Shown here: one piece after another, positions 23,031 through 34,257 of the stretch
How positions within the stretch are numbered: position 1 is the first letter of the stretch
Layout: each line of letters begins with the position of its first letter
Assembly: GCA_005406025.1 (NCBI GenBank)
Contig: BGZK01000073.1
Coordinates: forward strand, 310,001 to 374,000
DNA from: Eumeta japonica
Taxonomy: Eukaryota > Arthropoda > Insecta > Lepidoptera > Psychidae
Length of the DNA: 64,000 nt
Direction of reading: 5' to 3'
Notes under the pieces: generated by a model
Seen by the model: only the letters and a program-made list of their open reading frames with translations
What the model was told of the DNA's origin: nothing
Database searches by the model: none
Position numbers and translations under genes: made by a program

Positions 23031-24177
23031 AACGTAATCAATTTTGTTTGTAATCTATTACAATCATATATAATCCACTTTTTTACATTTAGTCTTTGAA
23101 TTGAAGCCTTTATATAAGACAAATATTCAAAGTTTCTAGAAAAAGGTCATAGCTATTGTTATATCTAGAAACTTTTTTTTTTATAAAATGCCTGGTCTAC
23201 CTTAAATCGATAATTTTATTTTAGATTTTCTGTCCATTTTTATGTTACATTAACATTTTATTATGCACCATTGTGATGTTTTGTGCTAACACCTGTGTGG
23301 AAACATATCTATTTTTGGGTAAGTTTTTGCAATTTTGTGTTGTTTTAGTATATTGGTGGTGTACTGTTATTTATAATGATATATTTATAATAAGAATTTT
23401 AATTTACATAGACACACGTAGATTTTCTCTTGTAATAATAGATATATAAATATAGAGTAATACTATACCGAAATAATTATATCAAAATAAAATTAGCCTA
23501 ATCATAAAACATAATATTAACTTCGGGAATAAGATTTTTTCACAACTCTTTAAATTGATTTTTTATATAACTAACTGATGCTTTATTTATAATGATTGTT
23601 TTATTAGACATTAAATTTAGTAAAAAGTGTAAAATTCAATTTCATGAAATGTCGCATTCAGTAGAAGGACCAGTATCGAAACATAAGTTTATGTATATAA
23701 TATTTATTTTAAGCTCTTTAATATTTTAACATTAACCATTCATATATTTAAACGATTCTTATGTTTTTTTCCAGACGCGGCTATGATGGAGGTTATGATG
23801 ACCGGATTTCGAATGAATACGCATGCAACAAAGAAAAGTAGTTCTTGTATTCGTTCTCTGATAGGTTTATTTTTGATGTACAGGCAGATTGTCTAAAACA
23901 ATGTTGACTCTTTATGAATACTATCTAGAGATCAACAACTCAGCCACTCACAATGCCTTATTCGGCGCTGCAACGTGTGCAAACCAAAAACAATGTAAAC
24001 GGGAACTAATAACGATGTCGCAGAGCGGTCGTAGTTATGGTCCGCTCTATCATTTTACTTTTAGGGTAGAGTTTATGACTATTTCTATCCCATTTGAATT
24101 TGCTATCAGCTGTGCAAATGATCGTGTACGAAATATTGAATATTGCTGTTTTGTTTGCATCTAGTGCATAACACACA
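23031..24177. other. AT-rich non-coding stretch
   Basis: The open frame at 23889-24164 has no splice sites or recognisable motifs. I see nothing else here. Confidence 0.4.
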
Positions 24178-24325
24178 CAGCGCCTCTAACGGTCGTTTTA
24201 GGCAACTCGTTAATTCCTATACATGTGAAAGTACCTGAATGCATGCAGAATAATAATAGCCTAAACCGTCACACTGCCTTCTCCGAGGATTTGTAAGTTG
24301 AATAACAGGACCGCTAGAGGCGCTG
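24178..24325. repeat. Short inverted-repeat unit with GCGCCTCTAGCGG-type ends
   Basis: CAGCGCCTCTAACGGTC at 24178-24194 and the reverse complement of 24309-24325 (CAGCGCCTCTAGCGGTC) agree at 16 of 17 positions. They enclose about 114 nt. Either a tiny MITE or a pair of convergent binding sites would fit. Confidence 0.55.
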
Positions 24326-26055
24326 CACGGATTAATAATAGTCAATTGATAGTCGAAAATTCATGCACGATCCTTCCAAGTAATAATTCCCGTGATCAAT
24401 ACAAGTGCATTCATCGAACGTAATACTCTGGACAAATATGGCCTAGTTTCTATTAAAAAATGGCGGTTTTGTGCGTTTTTTGTTAAAAATATGTTTAACT
24501 AAAATAAGTAGCAAGTTGTCCGTTAACAAATTTGCCTAGAGCTGTTTATAGTGAAGTATGTACATGTACCGATAACGTATATAATAAAAAAAAATCGTTC
24601 GGGGTAATTTAGGGAGTTATTATATTGATAAAACTAAAAATGTTTTAATTTCACATATTGTTTCGTATGGTACTTCCGTGAACCGAAAGAAAAAGTACTA
24701 TGGCATTAATTTACTAATGTTAACGACTTTTAAGACATGAATGAAATTAAGAAACCAAAGTATTAATAGATCCTTTGTATTAATTATATAATAATTATTT
24801 TAATAAAAACATAAGCTCTCTCGATTGATCAAATTATGCATTTATTAACGTAATTTTAGCATTTTAAAATGACGGTGATCATTAATTTATACTTCGTGTT
24901 TAAGAGACATATTTATTTCCTTGAAATTATTTATTTATTTTGTAATTTAAAATGAGATGAAGGTTATAATGATATAGTTGTTTTTGTCTTAAAAATTAAC
25001 CATTGACTATGAAAATAAAATAAAAAAATTATAAAAAGAGCATATTCTATATTATATAATATCCTTATGAGGAAAATGTCATTTTCGAATCTCTACCGAA
25101 TCTAAAAGTCCCGGATGTCTTATTTATCCTATCTCTTTTTTTATTTTGATTTTGCGGTCGCATAGAGTACCTAAATGGAGTTTTAGAGTGAAAATATCAT
25201 GATATGCCGTTCAATGTTTGTGTATGGGCAGATTTAACCATGTTCTCGGCCTCCAACCTCAACCCCCGTACCCCACTGTTAGGACAAGATTTTACCTGGT
25301 TCTCCTAGGTAGTTAATATTTTAAAAAGGGTCGGTTACACTGAAACTTATAAATTGACATAGGTCAATATGGATTATTGTTTTTAAAAGTTTCTCATTTT
25401 TTAAATGTGCATTAAAAATTGAAAAGAAAAATAGATCTCATAGTCGCCGTATCTAACGCTTCAACTCCACAACTATTCATAGCCTACATCAGAAAACGTA
25501 CATTCGAATGCTAAAATAATACGCTTTTACCTCATTCCGTTCCCGCTTCCGTCATGTTCCTTTCAAATAAATTTTATTGTGCTGATGATTTGGAGAACGC
25601 CCTCGGCTGCTGACTTTCTGTTTTTTCTTTTCTGTCTAATCGTAAAGTGAGACCAGTTTTTTTTTCCCCACCTTAATTTAGTTTTTAACGAAAATTATAG
25701 TGTTAATTTGTGTGGCGTTTGTTTTAAAAAATTAAACTCTAGACTATCAGCGAAGATCTCTCTCTCCGTGCATGTGGCAACTGCTGTCTCATATAGATTT
25801 TTTTTAATATAACATTAGGTTAGAAACCACTGCCTTGCGTAGTTTATTCTATTGATTAATCAATTATTATACCTATGGAGTATTTTGCTGTGTGTATGTT
25901 TGTGGATTTAATAAAATTTTCAAAGAAAGCTATTTACCTTTAAATTCCTGTCGCTGTCTACTTCGTTGGCGTGCCCTTCCACAATCCTTTTATTCCAGAG
26001 CACGAGGTTTGGATCTTAAATTGGCCACGCGGATCCATTGCTGTCAGGAACCGCA
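24326..26055. other. AT-rich non-coding stretch
   Basis: No gene or clear repeat is seen. The GC content rises slightly after 25,940. Confidence 0.4.
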
Positions 26056-26073
26056 CACGTGCGCATGCACGTG
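26056..26073. promoter_or_regulatory. Two canonical E-boxes six bases apart
   Basis: CACGTG at 26056-26061 and CACGTG at 26068-26073 are separated by CGCATG. Two perfect E-boxes with a 6-7 nt gap match the tandem E1-E2 arrangement known from CLOCK/CYCLE targets. No promoter or gene is visible next to it, so function is uncertain. Confidence 0.35.
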
Positions 26074-26119
26074 CACTACTGAGCAGTGACAACATCCGGA
26101 CCGATTTGTTGACGTAATT

Positions 26120-26890
26120 AAAAACCGGCCAAGAGCATTTCGGACCATGCTCGATGTAGGGTTCCGAAGCCGCTACTGAAAAAAATACACTACAGATGAA
26201 AAAAAACTACGTTGTTACACTTTCTTCCATTTTTCCGGCATATAATAAGTAAGCAGTTTAGTAACCTATAACTAGAGAAACAGGTAGGTATATCGACTAT
26301 CACTTAAAATAGTGTAAATTAAAAAGCACCAGTAAAAGAGCGTATCTTCATGTCACTTACGTCCTTTTGTTGAGAAGCGCAGTTTTTCGGCAATAACTCA
26401 AAAATGATATATTCGATCATGTTCAAAATAATTTTCGTTGAAAGTATTTATTAAATATGAAAAAAATTACAAAGGTAACTAAGCGTTACCTTTGTAATTT
26501 TTTTCATAGTTTTTGGACTTACGGTTTAAAAAATAAAGGGAGGGGCACAATTTCTGCTGCTTTCAGAGAGATTATTTCAGAAAATATTCACTTAAACAGA
26601 AAAATTGTTTTGACACAAATTTTAAACTGTTTTTAACAAAACCTGAAATATGCACCACACGTTGATGTTTGCAGAAAAAGTTGTTTTTCAGTTTGTGTTA
26701 CATGTATGGGGTACTTCCTTAGGAATATTTATTTTTGTTATTTAATTACTAAGTAGGAACTCATACAAAACACCTGCACTATAAATATCAATAGACATCT
26801 TGTAGTTTTTGAGTAAAATGCCTGTGACATACGGACGGACATGAAATTACAAGGTTTCCATTTTTGCCATTTTGGCCGGAATCTTAAAAA
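26120..26890 (+). mobile_element. Dispersed element, copy 1 (inverted partner at 59548-60248)
   Basis: The element starts AACCGGCCAAGAGCATTTCG and ...TAGGGTTCCGAA. It shares with the reverse complement of 59548-60248 the phrases CGTCCTTTTGTNGAGAAGCG, CAGTTTTTCGGCAATAA, GTTCAAAATAATTTTCGTTG, TACGGACGGAC and CATTTTTGCCATTTTGGC. There is no open frame of note. I recall this wording from many lepidopteran genomes but cannot name the family. A perfect 23-bp hairpin sits inside this copy only. Confidence 0.8.
26457..26507. repeat. Perfect 23-bp hairpin
   Basis: The left arm at 26457-26479 (ATGAAAAAAATTACAAAGG then TAAC) and the right arm at 26485-26507 are exact reverse complements around the 5-nt loop TAAGC. 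It lies within the dispersed element at 26120-26890. The sister copy near 59880-59940 lacks it. Confidence 0.9.
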
Positions 26891-28448
26891 CTGAAAATTT
26901 TCAAGAAATAATAGTGACCAATATAAATTCAATATTAGATATAATAAATAAAATATGTTTACATGTTACTCGACTGTATAAATTCGGAAATTCATTAAGG
27001 TGGTAAGTTTCCATAATTATTTACTTAAGTATTATTTAATTAAGTAAGTATACATAATTATTTACTCTTATATAAATATTTAAAACATATATTTGATAAA
27101 CAGTAGCATTATAATTCCTAATATTTAGAGAGCGAGTATTTAAGGGTATAACGAGTTTTACATCTTACCGAATTGTTTTTTTAGTGTGAGTAATATATTT
27201 ATATTTGAATGCGACTGTATAAGATTAAATTTGAAAAGGTTTATTTTTAACGTCTCCGAGTTATTTCGCTCGCTTGAGAGAAAACCGATTTCCAAAATAG
27301 TGACAAATTCATAAAATTTTAGGACTTGTTTAAGTGTTATGTTACGACCTGTGAAACATAAATATTTTGGTCTTGAATAAGTTAAAATTCATCATTTAGA
27401 TTGCCATAGATAAATTGCCAACGATTATCTCAATGTATTTGATAAATATCTAATTCTTAAATAAAAGATTTTTTGTTGTGTCCGATTTGATTACTTTTAT
27501 TGACTTTCTCTTTTTTTTTATAGAAAAAGTTTTTTGAAAGTGTGTTCGAATTAAAATTTCAAGTTTTTTGTGACATCATATGTTAAGATGTAAAAGAAGT
27601 TATTACAAATAAATTTTTAGAACTGATCAATTCTCAAATCTCAAATGATCAAAAAATTAATCAAATATTTTAGAAAAATAATAGGATTTGGTCAAAGCTT
27701 ATAAATGTAATATTAATTTTCCAGAAATCGCAATATTCTCTATTTTTTTTTATTTAATTCTATCTGTAATTTTTTTTCAGCAAACCATTCAATAGATTTC
27801 TGACATATCCTATTTATGATTTTATAAAAATGCTCATAACGGTCTAAATATTACTTGAACGCAGTTGTTTTAACTCGTTTTAATGTGATTTTGATAAATA
27901 ATGGAAAAAAATAGTAAGGTACGGATGTATGAAGAGTTTCTTTGACATTTTTTATTTTTTATATGATTGCTAAAAATACCTACATGCCAAATGTCAAAAA
28001 ATAAATTGAAAATTGTCAAATTTTACGACATTTTAGTTATGATATTTATATTTTATTTTTTTCAGATTTGTAATCTATAACCATTTTCTTTTGTCGCCGT
28101 AATTTTGTCAACAATACAATGAAAAAAGTAACACTGATTAAAACTAATCGTATGTAGGTAAGTGTTAAAATCCTTCAAACATATATGAGATATTGACAAG
28201 TTTTGTATGAGGTCCGAGACACTCAAATGGTAACGATATTATTATGTGAACATAATATAATAGTTTCAAATTTATGTTTGAGCAAAGCATCGGTTCATAT
28301 TTGAAAGGAACCACGGTTGAAATAGAGGTACTTTCATAGCGTATGTACCAATACAATGTCTCGTTTAATATTCTGTGTTTTTGCCTTTATGTGTGTTTCT
28401 ATATAAAAGAAATCATTTATAAACATCATTACATATAGATAGGGCCTG
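26891..28448. other. AT-rich non-coding stretch
   Basis: It contains a local AATTATTTACTTA palindromic patch at about 27017-27062. No gene is seen. Confidence 0.4.
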
Positions 28449-28525
28449 TAGCAACAAATGAAACGGTCCCATAAAACCAATCCGATCTGCGAAATCAGAT
28501 TGGTTTTATATTCAGTTAGTTGCTA
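28449..28525. ncRNA. MicroRNA-precursor-like hairpin or small fold-back repeat
   Basis: The left side TAGCAACAAATGAAA ... ATAAAACCAATC-CGAT and the right side ATCA-GATTGGTTTTAT ... TTCAGTTAGTTGCTA fold into an imperfect stem. It has a perfect 12-bp inner segment, a small terminal loop, a bulge, and an outer TAGCAAC/GTTGCTA pairing. Size (77 nt) and shape resemble a microRNA precursor. A decayed MITE is at least as likely, and I do not recognise a known microRNA seed. Confidence 0.25.
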
Positions 28526-29853
28526 GTACTGTACCCACTCGGACAGGTATTTCGGGAGAAATAGGAAAAGACCGGTTCTGTTCTCGCGTCGTGCTGACGA
28601 GGTGCTCACTAAGGTTTCAATATCGATCAGTCGTCGAGTGTCAAAAAATGAAAACTAGAATGTACACATCAAAATGTGCGTTTTAAATTTGAGCCCTTTT
28701 CCGATTGACTTTTCTCTACGAAGGATCCATCTATGTTTGTAAAATACTAGTTTTCGCTTACAGTTCCGTTTTCGCTATACATGCACTATTTTTTTACATT
28801 TTTAATATTGACGACTACTTGAAGTTGAGTCCAATGGTAGTCCCATTCATGTTCCCAATAATCATGGTTCCAAAATTGGTCACGGTTTTCTGTTGCAACC
28901 TAATTCTGCTACTAGTTTTGCACCGGACCCGGTATGCAGTTTCGGTCCTACCCTCAGTACCAATTTCAATACAACAACGAAATCCGTACGTAACCAATTT
29001 GCCTTGATTGTAATTCCTCACAAATATCACTTAATTTCCTACTATTTTTTATTCTATCCTTTCCACTCTTTGAGGTTAAAGCGACATCATCTCCACTTTA
29101 AGTACTCGGGAGCCACGCGTTGATAAGGAATGACGATTATTCCCTATTTCCTTTCCCATACGATACGTTATCTCTTTCCTAAATATCATCAAAATCAGTC
29201 TGTCAGTTTAATCGCGAAAATACGAAAAAACGGACAAGTGCGAGTTGAACTCGCGCGGAGAGAGTTCCGTACGATAAATATGTTGTCTAACAAGTTTATT
29301 TTAAGTCTGACCTAAATTTGTTTTCAGTAACAGACAACTGTAAATGTAAATTTGTACACATAATATTGGGGGTTTACGACAATGTTTTAAGACTTCATAT
29401 ATGTTTTTGGGTAAGTAAAGAACTGTTATTATTATCTATAAGTAAAGAACCATTTTCTGATTGACAATTTTCTTAAGTAAAACTATTTATTTTAAAATTA
29501 TGAAATAAAAATGCATATATTAAAAAAACCACTCATAACAACCCCTTTCATTGATATGTCACATGGTACAATTGCAAAACCTTTTTTTTTTTGTAATCTA
29601 ATACGCCCTTTAAGAGGGACCCTCATATTCGAGGTTCATTTATCTACATTGCATATCCGTATTAGGGTCACAGATATTCATCAGTAACTTTACCGTTTGA
29701 TTGGTCCAGTAGATCTAGAGCAAAGTTATTTTGACAAACGGACAGACACAAACATGAGTGATCCTATAAGAGGTCTGTTTTTTATCCTAACGTAGGGAAT
29801 CTAAAAATAGCTAAACCAATTTCCTAACTAACAATATGTATATGTATATATAT
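28526..29853. other. Mixed non-coding stretch with repeat fragments
   Basis: It holds a frame with coding-like composition at about 28810-29120 (see findings), without usable splice sites. A repeat fragment ACAAGTGCGAGTTGAACTCG...GAGTTCCGTACGA lies at 29232-29276, matching the 5' end of the element at 47573. GGACAGACACAAAC-type sequence near 29740 is common in transposon remains. Confidence 0.4.
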
Positions 29854-30009
29854 ATATTATGCGCAGTAGTTTCGGAGATAAATGTAAGAATGGTAAATTT
29901 TCATACATTTTCATAATTAGACTTGAAATTTACCTATTTTAAAATATTAAGAAAATAGATAAAAATTTACCATTGCCCCACTTATCTACGAAACTATTGC
30001 GCCTAATAT
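29854..30009. mobile_element. Fold-back MITE
   Basis: ATATTATGCGCAGTAGTTTC then GGAGATAA...AATGGTAAATTTT at the left matches the reverse complement of the right end, ATATTAGGCGCAATAGTTTC then GTAGATAA...AATGGTAAATTTT. The arms are about 48 nt around a 60-nt AT-rich centre. Confidence 0.75.
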
Positions 30010-30512
30010 CTTGAAAAAATAAAGAAAATAGTTCCTTACTTATAGATTAGAGGAAAATCTATAGGAATGTATGAGTTGGTTTCGTTTCGGTTAGTTCCAA
30101 TGTCCAATATAAACTGACACTCGCTATGTATGCGAGTGCATACGCGATGCGTAAGAGTTTATTTTTTTGCTGTATCGAAAAATCAGTAATATATACAAGC
30201 GTCAAACTTGGCGTGATCACAGTGCAGACTCAAGGAAGACAATAAGTAAATATAAAATGGACCGAGTGTGAACGGTGTCCTTGCTTAAAATCGGCAATTC
30301 TATGAGTGAAAATCAATTCTTTTAAATATTTAAACTCGAACATATTGTGTCGTTGTACCAGACCCCTCGTCGCGTAAGCCATACACACACTTGGCTGGAG
30401 TTTTTATCAAAGTATATCTGTTTGTTAAATGTGCTTTCAGCACAACTTCAACTGAAGGTTTTTGCCTGAAACATATCGATGAACTTTTTTGTACTTTTTC
30501 ATGTGTTCACAG
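30010..30512 (+). other. 5' flank and probable first intron of the 30.5-kb gene
   Basis: The sequence ends in a good acceptor: a T-rich stretch (ACTTTTTTGTACTTTTTCATG) then TGTTCACAG at 30512. A non-coding leader exon should lie upstream; its position is not clear. Confidence 0.4.
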
Positions 30513-30536
30513 AAGCGGAAAGTCTAGAAATTTCTT

Positions 30537-31676
30537 ATGAAAGGTAGTTTACGCCCGGAAAAGATACACGTATACATAACAATCTTTGGAGACCGAGAAA
30601 ACGGACGCCAGTTGAACATGTGCGACGCGGGCGCCGACAAGAAACGCAGAGTGAACGATTCCAACAAGTTCATATGTTCTGTCTGTTTAAACAATAGACA
30701 CGCCGATGATGCGGAAGAGGAAATTGCTAGACTAAGGACCGAATCCTGTCCCGTATGTCGAAGACACTTTGACAGCTGTCAAAGTCACGTAACGCGGAAG
30801 CCTACCAAAGACAAAAACACGGTAGACGATCTGACGAGCACTCACAGCCCTAAAGGGAACAGGAAAGTTCAAGCTACACAGACTGAGGTCGCCCAAGGGC
30901 TGAGTTTGCTGAACGAAGTCTTAAACGTGTTCCAGAATCACAAGAGCGAAGAAACGAAATTCGGGAACGGAAAATCTTCGCGATACAAAGACGCTGGAAT
31001 GGTGACAGATGGTAAAGATAGATTATTGACTGTCTGTAACCTGTATCAGTTTTCAGTGACGGACGACAAAAGCTCGTTGAAGAACTTTGTCGTGTTGGAT
31101 TCCAAGTGTACGGAGAAGCCGAAAGTAGAACCAGTTATATGTTTGATAAAACAGAAGTCGTCGTCTATACCGCAAATGAAAATAGACGAGATCAAGTTCT
31201 CGTTGAAGGAGAAGACCAAATCCAAAGACGCGATCGACGAGGTGAACAGGATGTTCGCGACCGTCAGAAAGAGCGACCTGAACGATGCTCTGGACAGTAC
31301 CAATAGGCCGATGCTCAGCAACGCACCTAGGGTGTTGCCAGTTGCGAAATCGAAAAAATCCCACTTCCATTCCAAAGACACGCACAAGAGTGACGATAAG
31401 CAAAAGGGTAAATGTCGGTGTGGTCACAGATCGAATATATTTTACCTCTCCGGCGGCGATGGATCTCCAAGAACGCACAAGTGTTGCGGGGGTAAAATCG
31501 ATATTCCCTATAGTCCGAAAATCAGCCACTTTCAACAAAAATCAAAATTCGTCTGTCACTGCGAAAACGGTAACACCAGGCCTTTCGTATGTTGCCCTTA
31601 TTATAAAACTCCAACTTGTTGCCACGAGTGCCGAGATAGAGAGGTATGCAGTGACGCTAGTGTTGAGAATTATTGA
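30537..31676 (+). CDS. Uncharacterised cysteine-rich protein, 379 aa
   Basis: This is the longest non-repetitive open frame in the window and is clearly GC-richer than its flanks. Residues 47-50 (CSVC), 71-74 (CPVC) and Cys81/His84 form a possible zinc-binding N-terminal module. Residues 85-290 are Lys/Ser-rich and low in structure. The last 90 residues hold about twelve cysteines in pairs: CRC (293-295), CC (316-317), CHC (340-342), CC (352-353), CC (361-362), Cys365 and Cys371. There is no signal peptide or membrane segment. A splice acceptor at 30512 leads to an in-frame TAG just before the first ATG, so the start is in this exon. Met28 (GAACATGTG) has a better start context than Met1 (TCTTATGAA), so the protein may be 352 aa. 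A poly(A) signal follows. I do not recognise the family; metal binding is inferred only from the Cys pattern. Confidence 0.85.
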   Translation: MKGSLRPEKIHVYITIFGDRENGRQLNMCDAGADKKRRVNDSNKFICSVCLNNRHADDAEEEIARLRTESCPVCRRHFDSCQSHVTRKPTKDKNTVDDLTSTHSPKGNRKVQATQTEVAQGLSLLNEVLNVFQNHKSEETKFGNGKSSRYKDAGMVTDGKDRLLTVCNLYQFSVTDDKSSLKNFVVLDSKCTEKPKVEPVICLIKQKSSSIPQMKIDEIKFSLKEKTKSKDAIDEVNRMFATVRKSDLNDALDSTNRPMLSNAPRVLPVAKSKKSHFHSKDTHKSDDKQKGKCRCGHRSNIFYLSGGDGSPRTHKCCGGKIDIPYSPKISHFQQKSKFVCHCENGNTRPFVCCPYYKTPTCCHECRDREVCSDASVENY

Positions 31677-31738
31677 CTTTTTTGTGAAATTCTGTTGAAG
31701 ATAAACGTAAAAAGCATATTGAATTTTCATTTAGAAGA

Positions 31739-31744
31739 AATAAA
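31739..31744 (+). terminator. Poly(A) signal of the 379-aa protein gene
   Basis: AATAAA lies 63 nt after the TGA stop, followed by T-rich sequence, as expected for cleavage and polyadenylation of a short 3' UTR. Confidence 0.6.
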
Positions 31745-32889
31745 AAAATAATTTTCCAGAAAATTGCCATTTACACATGATATATTTTCTTTTTGTATAT
31801 TTTAATATTCCTAGCGCTTTGATCGGTACCGCTCTCATAATATGCTCCTTAAATCTATAAAAAAATACATAAATTTAATATTGTAATAAAAATCCACAGC
31901 GAATGCAGAATCGAGCATTACTATTCATTTCACACTATAGGTACAATTTTTTATAACCTAAAAACATTTCATAATTCCATGTTTTTTCTTATAACTTCAT
32001 CTAGACATGAGTCGTTATTTGTTTTTCTGATTTTTGGATTTTCGTCTGTGCATTCGGATATCATTTGAGAAACAATGATTTTTAAAGTTTTTGAAAACGC
32101 ATAATTTTTCAATATCGTATGAGATAGTACCGGTTTTCCTAAGGGGCCTTTATTGTCACGAGGTCAACCCCGCAACCCCACATATTCTTCATACAGATAC
32201 ACACTCACCCAGCTATAATGCTGTTATTGTTATACAAATGATATAGTGAAGTTTGTGTAGCGGGAATCGATAAAATAATTAGAGCAAGTAAAGAAATTGC
32301 CACTATCTACAAACTTCGTCGATTATGGTGTAAACGTCTTGGTAGGTAATAATAATTATTAGATTCTCCCTGTTGAAAGGATATTATGTATAAATCTACA
32401 TACATATTTAAAGTTAAATGTCTGTCTGTGATTTCAAAATAACTAGGTTTTTTTTATGTTTATAAAGTTATTTATGCATATCAAGCGCCCAAACAATCCT
32501 TCGTCTATCTGTCTGCCTGTTCGTTTGTCCTGGCTATCGTGGTAACGACAGAACCGATCGTCGTGAAATTGTCACTAGAAGGTAGAGGAGCATATCGGGT
32601 TATGTTTAAATATTTTTTATTACGAAAATTTAGGATTCCTGAATAAAAGTTGAAATACAGTTAAAAATGGAAGAACTATCGGAATTGAATCGAAGTGGTG
32701 AAAGTGAAATGTGGAACCAGGGTCGAGATCGGGACCAGAATTGGAACTGTGGAAATCGAGGCCAAAAAGCGGGATAGGTATCATGATGGACACGTGCCAG
32801 CAGTTGATATAAATTTTATAAGAATTTATTCTATGTCTACATGGGTTCAATCGTGAGAGAATGCTATCTGAAACAAAAATTAGCGATGG
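31745..32889. other. AT-rich stretch with transposon-like wording
   Basis: CGTCTATCTGTCTGCCTGTTC at about 32503 and a TTAGGATTCCTGAAT phrase at 32630 relate to the array that follows. The minus-strand frame at 32620-32850 looks like chance. No gene is seen. Confidence 0.4.
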
Positions 32890-33290
32890 GTTTTAGGATT
32901 CCCTCAGAGCGCTGAGAACCTTTATATTTTAACAGATTTAAATATATGAATTTAATTTGAAATTCAATATAAAAGTGTAAAGGTAGCTGGAAACCAATGG
33001 AAGAATACAATATATATTTTAGGGATCCGTGAGAGCAAATGAGTAGTGTCTTTATGATTTTAGTGATTTTCCTGCAGTTTTGTATGTACACAGTTGGAAG
33101 TTAAAAGAAGGATATACAATACTTTTTTAGGGTTCCGTGAATATAATTAAACACCTTTGCAGTTTTACCAATTTCAGTAAAATTTAGTATGAAGATAGAA
33201 GTCAATTGAAAAACATGTATATTTTTTAGAGTTCGGTGAGAATAAATAAAATTAATGGATAGAATCAGGGTGACTAAATCATAAAATGTA
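32890..33290 (+). repeat. Decayed ~104-bp tandem array, left copy
   Basis: TTAGGRTTCCSTSAG phrases occur at 32895, 33019, 33127 and 33228. Between them lies ATTTCAGTAAAATTTAGTAT then GAAGATAGAAG-like sequence. The same unit, inverted, makes up 36845-37340. Confidence 0.6.
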
Positions 33291-33359
33291 TATAAATCAG
33301 AAATTTTACCAAAAAAGAAATGTTTTTTAGACGGATATATAGACAGATGTTACAGATTT

Positions 33360-33680
33360 ATTAGCAGTATAGACATCTATGCTACGACGATCTCACAAAC
33401 GGCCTTGGCGATTTTGATGAAAAGCCTTCATTTTGATAAAGGTTTCCTATTCGTTTATATTTCACCCCGTCAAACTCACAAGCCGGCGAGACGGGTCGGT
33501 TACTCAGAATCATATATTGTAAATTCGCGGAATAATGTTTGTGATATGATAAGAAATGATGTCGGTAGATCAGATATTTAAAAAAAAAAACCAAAAATAA
33601 ACTCGCACCAACGCAATGATCGGAATAAACGCGAGGAGCTTCACATCCACGCGGGTGAAGTCGTGAGCGGAAGGTTAGTA
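33360..33680 (+). repeat. Dispersed lepidopteran-type repeat terminus
   Basis: The segment holds CTTGGCGATTTTGATGAAAA and ends in CCACGCGGGTGAAGTCGTG then AGCGGAAGG. I recall the pattern of a 'CCGATTTTGATGAA' start with a 'GCGGGCGAAGTCGCGGGCGGAAGCTAGT' end from moths and butterflies. It is degenerate and non-coding. Confidence 0.5.
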
Positions 33681-33963
33681 TGTTTAATAAAAAAAATGAT
33701 TAGATTGCGATAAACAATACCAAAAAAAAATTAGTTAGAACACGTCATGAATTACATTCTTATTAACCGTTATAAACTTGATTTTATTCGCAAAAATTGA
33801 GGAACTATATTTAGTCTGTCGAGGTCATCCTCGAAGTACGTTATACAAAGGAATTACTTGCACTACTAAGATATTTAGTTATACATCCTTTGTAATAAAA
33901 CCCGTAATTGGGAATAACATTTTGTGTATTGAACTGCAATAGCGAATTCGCAATTGAAATCAC

Positions 33964-33999
33964 AAATAAAAATAGGTATATTCATACCTATTTTTATTT
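33964..33999. repeat. Perfect 16-bp hairpin
   Basis: AAATAAAAATAGGTAT and its exact reverse complement flank the loop ATTC. Its context gives no function. Confidence 0.8.
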
Positions 34000-34257
34000 T
34001 ATTTAAATTACGCAGCCGAAGAACCCGTCGTCATTTTACTAGTATTCTCATAATAATTGTTGATTTGCCGTATCGTTGATACGAGAATCACTATGTATTA
34101 TTATATTATGATTCGATATTTTTAATTATTGCATTGCGATAGTCGACGTTGGATTTTTTTGCGTCTCTGTTTCTGTAGCTGGAATAAAAAATGTTTTTTT
34201 TGCTTGATATTTGGCTTAGGATCACAATTTTTAAATGTTTTCTATATCTATTTTTTA

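Noticed and set aside
31046..31538. Minus-strand and alternate-frame ORFs across the 30.5-kb gene
   Set aside because: They are shadows of the real plus-strand frame, with unusual composition and no signals of their own.
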